Shown: positions 25,301 to 40,300, numbered from the stretch's first letter. The stretch: 64,000 nucleotides of DNA from Membranipora membranacea (GCA_914767715.1 OU612065.1:8678001-8742000), one strand, 5' to 3'. Numbers and translations are program-made. Notes: generated from the sequence alone by a model not told the origin.

Positions 25301-28300
25301 CATCTGCAATATAATAAAATATCAATCTCCATGTAGATGAAATAACTCCTGTTATCATCCCGAGTTTAAAAATTGCACAGCAGATAATAATATGATCAGT
25401 GTTTAGCCAATGCAGTTGACATTGGACTGTAAGGAATATGAAGTCATAGTCTTATTTATAAGATCTATCATAAGGATAAGCCAGTTAGCTGGAAAAGCTG
25501 GAGAGAATAAACGTAAAACATACATCCTCACAGTTGTCTTTCGCTCCCTGCTGATTGTAGTTTGTCCTCTGTATGTAATAACATGATCCGTTACCAGTGA
25601 CCCAGTCATTTTCACACTCAGGCACTGTGCAAAACAAATATGATATGTTTCTTTATACAAAAAGCGCGGGGCATTTTGTTTAAACAATGCTCCTAAAATT
25701 CACCTAAGCACAATCAGAATCTGAAAATTAATCACTGAAGGGAACAATATTCCTAACCCAGTAGTTGTTAGAGACTCGGTAAACTTTAATGCTATCTATG
25801 CTACAGTTCTGCACATCCAATTGGTTATGAAAATAACCACAAGAGGAAACAGGTAGTTACAAACATTGAACAAAGTTATTAAGATTTGAAATTCTCTAGG
25901 CAAAGGAAATGAATAATGTGATTAAGATTTGATAGCAAAATATGGCTGTTAAGAAAATATGCTGAACGAACCTTCATAGCCTTGCATACTGCATTCTACT
26001 TCACTTCCAGTGCTCAGCTTATACTGTCCAGGAGTTGTGTGACCAGCGATCTCATAATGATAGCAGGTAGGGAAAGCATGGGCTACAAATATCATTTAAC
26101 AAACTTATTTGGATGCCAGAAGGCTTGAAAAATTAAAACATTTTTCTCCAAAAGAATGAAATTTATTGTCAAATTATTTGTCAAACTGTTCTCGTTTTGC
26201 TCAATAATTCAAATGTGATTGCTTCTTTCCCATTATTGTCCTCTCACACATACTTAAGATGGTCATACCTTGATATCCCTTCGATCTACTGGGATTAGTG
26301 ACCCAATCTCTCTCTCTGCACAAATGTCACATCTTGCTGAGATCTATATCCAAAAAACTTTCGCAAAAAGCCCACAACAATGCGGTTGATGATCAAATTA
26401 TTTGGTGTAGTTATCAATAAACAAACCTATACATTGTAGGTGGCTGACTCTCACATATGTCATCTCATTGTACTGGTCGACATCACCAGTATAAAACTCT
26501 CTGATTGGTAGTTTACTTCTATCAGTGATGGTTATTGTGTCCTCTCGGTATATCGCTCTCTTCTCTCTGGTGTTACATTTTCTACCATGCTCTGTCAGCA
26601 AAAAAAGTGTTATGTAAAAGAAAATATCTATGCAAGCAATACATTTGTAGACATTAGTCTTTTACGGCGTATAGCACACAAAGTAGAGATATGGATTGCA
26701 TAGAGACGGATGGGGTTGTAGCAGAAGAAGATAGAATTGTATCACTCATCATTGATGTGACAAACACATCCAGGGGGGTCTTACAATAAAATCAGCCAAA
26801 ATCGCTATCTGATCGCTCACACAGCGTGTGAGACATACCTGCTAGGGTCTCGCATACAAATCGCTAACTCATTGATGGAACTATATACATTTTTGTGCAA
26901 CGTGATGGTGATAATTTGCTTCAAAAAGCATTACTCATTACAATTAAAACCCTTGCACAGAGATGTGTGTTGCATGGCCTATTATCTGTGAAATATTTAT
27001 CACAACAAAGTGTAAAATATTGTTGAATTTTCATCGTATGTTTTGGGCCAAACACTCAGCCGTTGCATGCTGTTAACCTTCATCAAGATTACGTGATGGT
27101 TATTCCTAACTAATAATATCACGATAGAAATTTCAAACTGCTGATAGGGTAATTAACCTATGACTTGAGCACATACCAGCACAATCAGGGTTACAATCAC
27201 ATTCCCAGTAGGTACCAACAGTCTCTGTAATAGATGTCGTGCCGTATTTATACTTAGACGTATAGGCTCCGCTGTTATAAGAATGAAATTCTATCATTTG
27301 GTGACAGAAATCTGCAAAAAAAAAAGCAACAGATTTCACAATTAAATGTTTTTCCATGCGCTGAATATATAAAGAAATTGGTTAGTACGAAGTTGCCCCA
27401 CCCTTGCACAGAATTAAACATTGAATAGTGAGGCATATTCTATAGTCATAACTAAGCTAAGCTATTGGATGATATGCCTTACTCGATGAGTCTATGAGAG
27501 ATTCTAGTTGTTCATCAGTGTAGTCATGGCGATAAGAGACATCAACAACTTGTTCATAGTAGTGATCAACCCCACTGATCTCTCTGTATGTTCCACCACA
27601 GGCAGCATTATTCTCTAGTATAGTGATTGGAGGAGCGTATGTCATATCACAGTACACCTCAAATGAGTCAGTACCAGTACCGTGACCATCAGGATCTATG
27701 TAATAATATCCTGACACAGAACTGTGCAGTGATTGAAAGTCACCGCATGTAGGTAACCCTGTCAAAAAAAACAACAGATTAAAGACCCTATCATTTTTAT
27801 GATACGTTTTTCTTACCCATTTCCTACTAAGCAACTATGCTACCTCCCCATTTGATCAGCTTGAAATATTCCCTTGACCAGCTGGTAAGGGTATATATTA
27901 TATACAGTTGTACAGTTCAGTTGAAGGGATCACATTGTCCCGCCATATACCGTATGATACCTTATGATACCGTAAGATACCGTATAATACCGTATGATAA
28001 AGGATGATACCATTTAATATCATATAATATACAATATAATAAACAATATAATATTCAATACAATATACAATATAATACACAATTTAATATAATTTGATAC
28101 ATGTTATGATATACATAATGAAGTTTATGTATGATACAACTGAGATTGCAATGACTCACCATCCGTACAGTTTCTTGAGAGATCAGACTCCACCACACAT
28201 ATACAGATATACTGATGCAGTCTGTCATTGATACATCTGGCCTGACTCTTACATGGATTGTATATTAAACAGAAATCTACACCTTCATCATAGTCTTCAT

Positions 28301-31300
28301 CTACAATTATCAAGCAGCTAACTTGCATCTGAAAACATGGCCACACCATCTTTGATCATATACATGACTTTATTTCGTAGGCACTAGGCAGTAGTAAGTT
28401 TTCACTTTAGAATAGAAATTAAGTAATAATGAATCTTTCAGACACTACTACATACAAGGCTCTATGAGCAACACTTACATTCTACAGTGTAGTTTGTTGG
28501 TGTAACAGCTCCTGTTAAGTCTGTAGGTTTTCTTACAGCAGTGTCTCCTGTTAAAAATGTAAATACTCAAATTGTAGTTAATATAATATATCCTGTGTGA
28601 CTTCCCTCAGCCTGATGCTGCCACAGATCATGGAAAAAACAACTCACAAAGTTCAATGTTGGTAGATAATCAACCAATTATCTAATATGGTAGAAAAATG
28701 GTTCGCTACCGATTATAGCTCCACAGCTGGTTCTCTAATTTAGGTGAATTATACAAGTCCTACGGTGCAGAGACCATTCTTTAACTGATGTCTGCAAAGA
28801 ATGAGGTGGTGCTACTGATATATGAAATTAACCTGCAACAGGCAGCAATCTCTACTACCATTGGAGTAGAGCAGGCATCAGATTAGGAGTATATTGATAT
28901 GAAAGGAGTATATTGGTAACCTCGAGATCCTATAACTCACGGCGTGGAAAAATTTTAAGTATATTTACAGATTATTGACAAACAAACCAGAGTAGCAGAA
29001 AGCAGAGCCTTGGTAGACGCTGTTACTACCTCCAGTTCTCATACCAACACCAGAGTTTCTCATACCAAAGCATAACTGAGCATTTGTGTGAACTCTGGGC
29101 CTTACTAAAGAGTAGGCCATCCCCTCCTGTACCTGTTTAAATTGTAACAATAGGGATATAATTTCAAGAAAATTAGGAATCCAAGCATAAATGCAGAAGT
29201 TAACTCTGTACTGGGTTCCCGCATATAAATCTTCACCTGCTGAAAGGAATTTCTAATAAGAACTCCAAACAAAAAAATACTGAAAAATATCATTTTTCAC
29301 TTTTTGATTTCTCATCACAGGACTAAAAGTGACAGCAGGTAGTTGTCCACACATCTACATCTCTTATCGTTTAGCTAAGATTGTAACAAGGGGAGAGTCT
29401 AGTCAGAGCGTTGAACTTTATGATCATTGGGGTATTCGTTGATTTCTTCTAATGTAGATCAAAACAAATTTCAAACAGCCAGCGTTTCTCTTTAGGTCAG
29501 AATACTGTCATCATAGATATATGCCAATACTATGTTAAAAGCCTTAGAAGTTGACAGCTTATAGATTAGAGCAGCCTTATAACAGGTGAATTATCACTTA
29601 CCCAGCCCCAGGTACATTCCGAGTCAAATCCAGCATCATGAGCTTCCACAAGCTGATCAAAAGTAGCCAGCTGATGTCCGTTATTCACACAGGCTGCGGC
29701 AGCGGTAAGTAACACATAGTTATTGGATATTCTGTATACATACTTGTACGGGTCGGCTAGAAGAATAAAAAATTATCATCAACTTTCAAAATGTACATTA
29801 TGTACATTATGGCACTAGAAGTTATCATTATTTTTGTCTATTGTATCACATGACATAAGACTAAGAGGATAGATGAAAAATTCTTTGAAAAAGCGAAAAC
29901 TTATATCTGTGACACATTTATAACTGCCTTATGTGAATACCACACTGAATTAGATTCTTCTCTTAGAATGGAAATAGTATCATAGCGTTATACGGTTAGG
30001 ACACTAAACACAGGGACCCATCTGACTGTTATCTGATTGGCTGTCCCTAGTAGCATGAATAATTAGCCTGAGAAATTGTCTTGTTTACAATGTTGCAAAC
30101 AGTAATTATACCCCTACAGTGTCGATGATTAGCATACTGACTCTCGTGATCTGACTGGGCATGTAGATCACTGATAAACTAGGTTATCATTACCACAAAG
30201 CAGGTGTCGTAAGGCTAAGTATGTATCATGCGTGACTTGAATTTGCGCATGTGCAAGAACGATGAGTTTAGTTTGGGTTCTGATTGTAACTTTGGAAAGG
30301 GGAAATGGAACATCCCCTGCATAAACTGTCAATAAAGATCAGCTAATAATGACAAGAGAGGATAACTATTATTAACAAATCCGCACGCTTTGGGGAGTAT
30401 GTCACTAGAGCAGGTAGCCAATCAGATGGCTTCGGAATTCCGAGACTCAATTTTGCAGAGATCAGCTCATGCCCAGAGCTGAGCATGCGCAGAATGGATG
30501 ATTAGGGCATTTCTAGATTGCTACTAGGGACTGGCTATTTTTGCAAGCCCTTTGTTTTGCAAAAGAAAGCTAATGATGCTATTCCAGATATGGAATTCAA
30601 TGGAATACCATTACATCACAATACTGTTAGCAATTGTAAAATCAAATTGCCCACTCCACTGTAATTAGAAACTTAACATACCAAAGTACATATTGACAGC
30701 TCCAAATGTGGCTGTTCCTGTGTGTGTATTACCATACCACTGAGTAACGGGCAGTAATATGTCACTCCTCAGAGGGAGAAGATAACCCTCATCTACCTGA
30801 ACTCCTTGTCCAACAATATGAGTCAAGCAGTCAGCAGAAGCTGTAAAACAAAATCAAATTTCCATAACTAAGAACTATCCAATTTTGTTTTGACAAGCGA
30901 TAACACCAACCATGTCTATTCTCGCTCCATCCACCCTCTCTGATCTCAGGTAATAAATACCCTGGCTACTACAAAGTCATATGAAATATATAAAATGCAA
31001 TAAAAATTCAATACCTCATTCCCAACAATTAAAACTATGCTAGCTGCTAAAAGAATATTGGGTTGTTTCAAAATTACGCCTGGATAGTTTCGTTTATTAG
31101 ACTACATGTGGGAGCCTCTTTGAATGAAGCAAACCCAATCCTAAAATTGAGCATTCAAAGAAAAAGGAACCTCAATCATCACATATGGCCTGAAATAAAT
31201 CGATTATAAACAGCCTATAATCAACTACCATACAGATAGATTAGAACTCTTAATAGTTTCATTACTCACTTCCAGCACAATTTCCAATATTGTCACACAT

Positions 31301-34300
31301 ACAGTATCTAGGATATAATGTATTAGGATAATAATAGCGGGCGTGAGCGTCACCGTGCTCATGGTAATACCAGTGTGAGGTGCTTGCGGTTCCATCTGTC
31401 TCATACTTCATATACTGCTCATTCCAGCTGAAATCAATAACAAAGCCCCATGGTGAAAGGTCAAACATCTCAAAATAAATCAAATAGAATGGCAACATCC
31501 TACTACGGGGTCGTGGGGTCGTGGACGGGGGCAAGAGTCTGGGGGGCTCAGCCTAGTTTATGACCTATGACTTATGTGCGGTGAAACTAAACAGATTTGT
31601 CGGAAACAAGGAGTCAGACCAAGAACATCGATATGAACTGTAACCTGAAGCTATCAAACGTCAATGTGTGACACTTGCCGAGTAAAACAAAGCAAAAGGT
31701 TAAAACTTGCTCACAACAGGGATGCACAGCACAATGCTTGGAACAGAACTCTTTGAACTCTTATTTCAGTCATTCACACACTGGCAGAATTCCTCAATGG
31801 GAAATGATCCCCAGCCTCCCAGTCCAATAAACTATCTCTATCAACAGTAAAGACCAGGAATCAAACATCATCAGAAACCTTGCCTTCAGGTCACAGAAAC
31901 TCAACAATAGGCCTATGTGTAAAGTAAAGCCTTGCATAACTCTCTCTTTTAACTTAAAAACCTTACACTGCGTGCTCCATGAGTTCTTCGATATGTTCTG
32001 TAGACCATTTCAGACTAAATCTTGTTCCTTCTCCATAATGTAAAGTCTGCTTTAGACTATTAGGTGTTGACTCGAACTGAAAATATAAATTTACCGGGCA
32101 TTGTACCAAATATATAAATATCATAATTTATGAATATCAAAATATTTTTTGCTAACTCAATCCATGTTTTTATTCTCAATATGAGATTGGTTCACTATGA
32201 AGGCAGGAGAAAAACTATCATGATGTATACCCATAGACTTAATATTATTATTATTATTATAACAATTATTTAGTCTATGTGTATACCAGTTTCCTTTGTG
32301 ATGACCATAGGACTGCCACGATTGACATCAGGACTGTCCAAATAATCTTAAACTATGTATGGAACAGACTCTAACATTTGCAGCAGTATCACCATACTGT
32401 GTAGAGGAACTCTCAAAAACTCTACTAGCAAAGAGTATGTGTAGGGAATTATCCTACCTCTTTGATATCCGGATAAACTACTCCCATAGATTTGAGACCG
32501 TCAATGAAACACTCCACTTGAAATGGAGGATGGTCACCAGCAGCACCATCTGGGTCGAGCCAATATATCCCTGAGCTAAGACCGGCAGCACTAACCTCCT
32601 CGCATGTTTTAAAAGCATTATAACATCTAAGGGGTCCAGGTAAGCGATAGTCTAGTGTGCTCAGACCATTGGATGTAGAACCTGCAATAAGATAATATGA
32701 TTGATATAATTCAGCAGGCAGACATTAAACTTTTTTGTCGATGGTTGATCGCAAATAGTGAAAAACATTTTATAATACGGTGCATAAAGACAAGAGAAGT
32801 GACGAACCTATGTGTATCTCAGTGACTGGATGATTCCTTCGCCTGACACTATCAATCAATCCTCCATACATGCTGAACCATTCCCTTCTCCATGTATAGC
32901 CGTGTGTACGATCAACCTCAAGTAGGAAATCTACTCTCAACTTGGGATAATCTACAAACTCTACTGGCTCAATACGCACATATCTACAATACAGGAGAAG
33001 AGTATACTGTATGTGCATTTAGACACAATAATATGAATAAGAGATAGATAGAATATAAAATATTCCAATAAACCACAAATGAATGTAAAGGTGAACTCAG
33101 TCTAGAAACTTACCTGACAGGCTCGATATGAATGACTGACACCAAACTGTGATAGTCCATTTCACTGGTGGGACTGACAGTGAGTGTCTCACAATCACTG
33201 TTCACTCCTGGAGATACGTAGCATGTGTAGTTTATACCGTTTGCTGACATGTGAATTCTGTGATCAAAACAAAGTAACAATTGATTGGAGGCCATATTTT
33301 TTGTATGAAATCCTGGTTATGGGGGTGGTAGCTATTTAGATATATGGGTACTTTCTGAGAGAGTGAGACTTACTTTCACAATAATTAACAATGCCGCGGG
33401 AACATCATGTACTGATATGTCAAGGAAAACACCTGGATGTATCATGAACACAAGCACTAAGCTCAATGTAGCTTAGTTCGAGGTTTCAAACTAGATGCCG
33501 TTTGGTCATTATAATGGATATGGCAGGTTTTGATAATAACAACTTGATAGAGCACTCACTTGAACTGAGTAACATAACCCGAGGAGAGACCTTGTATCAT
33601 CAAGGCGCTGATATAGTAACTGTTTTTGAGATCTATTTGTAGGTAATATTCATCTCTAACTTCAGCAGTCGGAGCACACCACGCTTTCTCTCCAGATAAT
33701 CCATCACTGTACAGATATGCGCTGCTGGCATGACAGTCCATATCTGGCCTGTACATACCACTGAACGCGTATGATGGCAGATTGGACCCAGCATAGCGAG
33801 AGGCTGTAATCAAAATACGACAAAAGAAATATGAATGCGGTATCAAATTTTGTTGAAATGTTCTACAATGTCAAAATTTGTGGCGGTTGTTGTGGGGTGA
33901 AGTGTGCCTTACTATTTTTCATGGTATGCTTAAACCCGTCAATTCTCGGCAATATTATATTGTTAATATTCGTTCCGTACATACAACTTTGAGAGTTTTT
34001 CTCATACCTGATGGTCTTATTTTGATGATTACTTCTTTGATGACATCATTGTTAGTATCTGGATGTTGGAATGTTCTCCAGTTGATACCAGTGCTAAACC
34101 CAACTTCAGAGGAGCTATCATGTGATGGGTAAGCCCCAGTGAGACTTGAGTCACAGTCAGGGGTGTCGCTGAACCACCAGAACGAACCACAGCCAGAAAC
34201 GAATCCAGAGTTGTCCAGAGACATAGAATCACCAGCTGGTTTCAAAGCTGAAATCAAGACATAGTTATGAGCGTATAAAAAAAAAAATATATATATATAA

Positions 34301-37300
34301 TATACACAATATTTTCCGTGATTTGTCTTTTCATGTTATTCCTTGTGTTAGAACAGGGGTGCCCAACCTTTTCATTGTGGGTGCCTCATCCCCATATTGC
34401 AATGTCCCAAATGAGAAATGTTATAAATATAGGGGTTGGGCAGCCCTAGAACTTCTCAAAATTGACCATGCTTTTTAAGCTAGTACAAAAGTGCTTCTAT
34501 AAAATGGCCGTCTCATACCGGTGATTTTGTAGACAGAGTTGCGCCAGGGACCTCCGCATGTCTGGTTAGAATTCCCAGCACAATCAACATTACATTCAGA
34601 CTCTTCAACGGCCCCATGTTTGTCATATCCGGTACCACAAAAACATGCGTATCCGTCCTGGACGCCAAAGTAGGGAAAACCTATCAAACAATCAAATCAA
34701 ACATGGTAATAAAATCAATATCAAGTGATTTCAATCAGTGGTGGCAATCCAAAGCAAGCTCATGAGGGAAATGACGTTGACATGCCCTTGATGTATAAAA
34801 CATGCAATAAAAATGTCAGAACCAACACTAGGCTACATATGCAAATTTATGAAAGCAAATGTTATAATACATAATATGTATGAAAGCAGTGATTGATATT
34901 TTAACAAAACTTACCAGTATCTGTACAATGCTCTAAACACGACTCCAAGGAAAGAGGCTCATCTAAAGACACTCTATGTTCCATCGCTCGATCAGCTTCA
35001 TCTAAGTAGCACCCAACGTAGTCTACAAAACAAACTATATTTCATTGTCTTGTCACACAAATTAACAAATGCGGCATATAATGGTGGTAGAACAGTATTG
35101 TTTTTTTTTCAGAGTGCGCAAAAAACACCCTGGCAAAAACTGTAGGTTTCATGTGAAAAATTGAACAAGTCAATAATACCAGAGAACCTGCTACCTTCCA
35201 ACATGACAACGTGCCTGTAGCTCCAGAGTTAAGTCCCTTAAAACAGAACCTAAGATAATGGAGTAGTTGTTCAGACCGACACCACTCCCAATCAATATTT
35301 GGGAAAAGTGACCAAAACTTATTTGGACATCTGAAATCTGAGTATGTAAATTTGATAGAGCCCTTATAACAAAATTCATTGTCATTCAATGTCGTCCACT
35401 ATAAGACACTCTAATGTAGCTATATAAATATATGCAGTATAACATACCAGCACTTTCTTCTCCACTGGGTAGATCTACATATACATATCTCAGGGCATAA
35501 TCATTCTCCCTCGACTTCACCTGGATATTGGCAAGTAAATAAATGTCAAACAAGATAGTTTCAAGTTAAGATGAAGTGCTTATGGCTTATGGTACCCCCC
35601 AAGGATATACCTGAGTGCAATCGACCAAGAGCAGACTTTGCCAGCCTTGCTGTGTCTCAATGTTAATGGATCTTGCTGTTTGGTTGTAGCTTACTCTTCT
35701 GCACCGGGAGAAGGAAACTTCATATAAGATTAATAAATTGAATGGTCTTAGCCTGATCTGACAGTTCCGCGAGACTAGCGTTAGATCGCCTCAAACCTGA
35801 ATCAGATTGAATACAGACTGACAGCATAGGCTAGCCTGTTCCAACTCACCTATAATATAGGTCAGCTGGAACAGGCTAGCCTATGCTTAAAATATTATTT
35901 TACTGAAGTCAGAGTATTGTGCTTTATAACTGTTTCTAAAAGACTTTTCATTTCTGCAAGAAAATCAGTTATGCAGCAATCTACACAGAATCATACCATA
36001 CCTTTGTTGCTCCATAGTCGACCTGTACCGTCGTCCCTGAAGAATCTACAAGTTCGATTCTCATAGTATGAGGCATATGTTGAGTAAGCTTATGCATAGC
36101 CTCTAATCCTAACCAGAAATCACCAGACATGCTGTCTGTACCGAACCCGTCTATAAAATCCTGCAGAACAGCCGTGTCAAAACCACTGCTAGACTGGTTC
36201 CTCCTCATCACCAACTGAAACAGCCAATGATCATGTTTAGTTTTTGAAAATCAAACTTTCTCAAAATTTACTCCCTATTGATCAGAAGTACTTCTCTCTA
36301 TTACAAAGACAGAATAAGAAAACTCCCAATTATGCATTGTGGAAATGAGCATAACTTTCAGAGCTCGCAGTAGCTAGTATTCAATAGTTACTGTAACTGG
36401 TACGAATGATTTTCATGATTAATATGTCACATACTCATGATAAATCATATCTAAATTGTAAACAGAATGCAAAAAAGGTATAAAATAGACTTACAATCCA
36501 GTCACTGTCACACCACACATTGACTGTATGATTCTGATCTCGAGGATAGATAGTATGTGGTCCTGTACCCAGTCCTGTGTGACAACTTCTCGGCATATCT
36601 AAAATCAAATCTATGATAGAAGAAGCTACTTACAAAGCTAACCGTACCCATCATGGCCTTAACTAGCCAAAATTTGCAGATATTGCAAAGTACAAGTATC
36701 TAGAACAAGTAATATACCTTCAAGGATAAATGATTACTATAGTGCTACACAGATGGATGTTGCACATGGAAATTCATGAAGTTTGTAGAATAGCTCAAGA
36801 TTAATTTCCTAAGCTCTATCGCTACCGTGAAAGCTATTATCACAACAGCCAATACTTTTGCAGGGAGCCATCAAAACATGCAAATAAACAATATCGAGAG
36901 GAGTTTTTTTTATCTGGCTATATCTCAGGAAGTTATTCGCATCCATCCTCAAAACTTAACAATAAATGTAATTTGAGACATTGATGGATATAATGTGAAA
37001 GTAATAAGGCCATTGACCAACTAGCCTAGAAGTTATGAGCGAAAACCATGCAGAGAAGCATGATTGTTCTACGGTAGAGTTTAGTTGAGCTAGCTTGAGG
37101 ATGAATTAATGTAAGTTAGCACTTTATTTTGGCTAGCTGAGGTGGGAGTCTATACAAAGTAGAGAGGGTGAGTACTAAAGATTGCTGTCATAACCATGTG
37201 CAAAATGGTAGATTTCCCTGCTCATTCAATTCTGATACAGTCAAACGGAAGTTACAAATACATCGCAGAGCTGAGCGCACTTTCTTTTTTTTGATGCTGA

Positions 37301-40300
37301 GAAATGGGAGAGTGAGTGTATATTTTAATTCCAAAAAACAGTTATTATTTTGGTTAGCTCACTCGTGTCAGATGGTATCTTCGCGTAGAACTCTAGAGTT
37401 GTAGAAATCCAAGTTCCAACATAAGTTTTTGGATACAGGCGTAAGAATCTGGAAAGAGAGATCTTCTCTGCATCTAACTCAATCACTCTTAGTTCATACA
37501 TTCTACTGTTGTGTGCTACATGACCACTGGTCAGGTCCTACAATTCAATAGAAAGTGAAAATCATAACCCATTCATCCAGTCACTATAAAAACTGGGGAC
37601 TCGCAGTTAAATTCAGCAAAAGTCACCCGACAAACGGGGATTCTTTCTGCATCTTGGCGAGCCAAATTTGCTGATTTAATTGGCAGAAGTGAAAGAAGTA
37701 AAGTGAAGTAACCACAGAAATTGAGTGAACGAAAGCATTTTAAAGCTTGACACAAAATAATGTCACGGTTTTAGGTGTATGGTTTTATGAGTCTGTAAGC
37801 TAAAATGAGTTTAGATTAAGAACATAGGAAAGGTCAAGCACACCCGGTTTCGAGGATGGCAAGGCCAAAAGAAGCTTTTTTAGTTCTCAAACAAGTTTGT
37901 GAGTATTGTAAACTGCAAATTAAGGTGATAAATTGGTTATTAATTTATTTTTGGGATTTATTTTAGATGTTCAAGTAATTGGACAGATTTTTTGGACCAA
38001 ATTATCTGTCCAATTAACTTGCATATATGCATCTTTGTTGTCAAGACAGGCTCACATGCAGCTTGATAGTTTTTGTTCCATTGCAGTAAAACTTCCTAAT
38101 ACCGAGCTAATCGTCATTTGCAAACCTGAAAATTTCATGGTTCACAAGGAAATCAACTGATGAATTGCTGAGAATTAGTTTTTTTATACATCCGTCCTGT
38201 ATATGTGAAAAAGCTGAGCTGGCATAACTGAGAAAAATAGAAGACAACTGACATTGTGATCTTTCCTTCTCAAAGTCCTACCTCACATGTGACACCGTCT
38301 TCACCATAGCAATTATAATTCCTACCGTCCAGTGAATAATGAAGTTCATAATCACCCCAGCACTGCTTATGGGCACCATAAGCGGTTATGCGACACTACA
38401 AATAAATGCAATCAAATGCGATCAAGTAACTGAATGCATGATACTGAGTATGGGTACTAGTTTCATGCCAGAAATGAATGGCCCATAAAGTGCTGAGGAC
38501 CGGGGCAGCCATTTCAGTTATTCATAGTAGAAAATGGAGTAAAAAAATGGAAGCTTCTAATTTGAGAGTATGGTTTACAGTACGATTTGATGACACTTGC
38601 ACGACCTGGAAAGTCTTTGCGCGACCGAATCACGGACCGGAGAAATAGCATAAGCCTACATATCTTAGCTTCTATTTCACTTTATTTCAAGACATGTTTT
38701 CAGCCTGAAGCTATAGTATACCTGGGTGGCGATGGCTGTAACTATATAGATGCGACCCAGCTCTGCCTGAATCCAGCTGTTTGTTTGGTAAGAACTATAA
38801 AGAGGGTGGAACGCACAGTTAGTCATGTCATCTATATCACAAGGCATCATCCTAGCCTGCAGGACACCATAGTCAGGAGGGGTACAACCATGTACATCAC
38901 ACCACCCATCACCAATGTATGCTGAATCTGGTATACTGGAAGCAACCAATAGCGGAAAACTCTCTGGGTCACCTATTATGAGAAAATTGAATGTTTTATG
39001 AAGGCACACAGCTGAACAGACCATATCCGTACTTATTTGTACTCATCTGCTCACGATTTACGAAGTTTAAGCATTTAAACTAACTCACACGGAATATAAC
39101 ATTATACTTCACTTCAGTTCCGAATACATGCTTATATAAACACTAACATAAACAAAATAACTTGTATACTTGGTTTACCAATATATCAAACATGGCAGCA
39201 GGCTGTTTGAATCTTGAATAAAATGTACCAAAAGAGTATAGTTAAGATAGATATTTTATTTAAATCGGAATCACATTATTGATATTAGGGTATCTCTTCT
39301 GGTGGGGACACAAAATGAGGCTCTGAAGCAAAAAATTACCAGGAAAATACCAATATGATGTCCAGCCTTTTAATGCTGGGAATTGCGTTTAATATTGACA
39401 TACCGATTCTGCGAATTTTTAGCTCTATGATCCTGTGAGGAGCTGACGCATGAGATGATCCCCTTTGAAAAAGTAGAAAACTCTATTGATTGATTGATGT
39501 ACTCAACAGATTTTTGTATAAGATGAATTTAGATTGTCTACTGGTAACAACCATTGCTGTCTTGTTATGGTGAGAGGGGACAAACTCTTCTAAAATCTTA
39601 GCACAGACGTACAGGCATTACACTGAGCACAGTACAGGCGCTACACTGAGAACAGTACAGGCGTTACACGGAGCACAGTATAGGCGTTACACTGAGCACA
39701 GTATGGGCGTTACACTGAGCACAGTACAGGCAATACACTGAGAACAGTACAGACGTTACACTGAGAACAGTACAGGCGTTACACTGAGCACAGTACAGAC
39801 GTCACGCTGAGCACAGAACAGGCGCTACACTGAGCACAGTACAGGCGTTACACTGAGCACAGTACAGGCGTTACACTGAGCACAGTACAGGCGTTACACT
39901 GAGCAAAGTGCAGGCGTTACACTGAGCACAGTGCAGACGTTACACTGAGCACAGTACAGGCGTTACACTGAGCACAGCACAGGCGTTACACTGAGCACAG
40001 TACAGGCGTTACACTGAGAACAGTGCAGGCGTAACACTGAGAACAGCTACTTACCATATAAGGCCACTCCAGGCAGTGCAGGAACCAGTCAACTCACATC
40101 CATCAGCCCCTTCGGAATAGGCTCCAAACAGGTTTTGGTGAAAACAAGTATAGAAATATCCCGCATTAGTCCACCAACTTCCTGATGAACCCAAACACGA
40201 AAGTTTAGAGGATTGAATTCTATCTCTTGTAGAGAATCGACCATACCTCATCCAATGGGCATGAGGAGCGGTATTTGTTGCATCCTCTGTAAAATAAAAT

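Noticed and set aside
35042-35389. A 115-residue open frame on the minus strand between WSC and upstream exons
   Set aside because: It has no fitting splice sites or phase, and exons 35520-35448 and 35022-34915 join in phase without it.
35849-35866. A 16-base microexon to mend the phase break at 36002/35698
   Set aside because: It lies in the loop of a perfect, probably recent hairpin and needs a second, weaker acceptor at the next exon.
38587-38925. A 112-residue open frame on the plus strand
   Set aside because: Antisense to the F5/8C exon 38972-38722.
39602-40046. Regular repeats that might be a CRISPR array
   Set aside because: Units are 23 bp head to tail with no unique spacers, inside an animal intron. 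It is a minisatellite.
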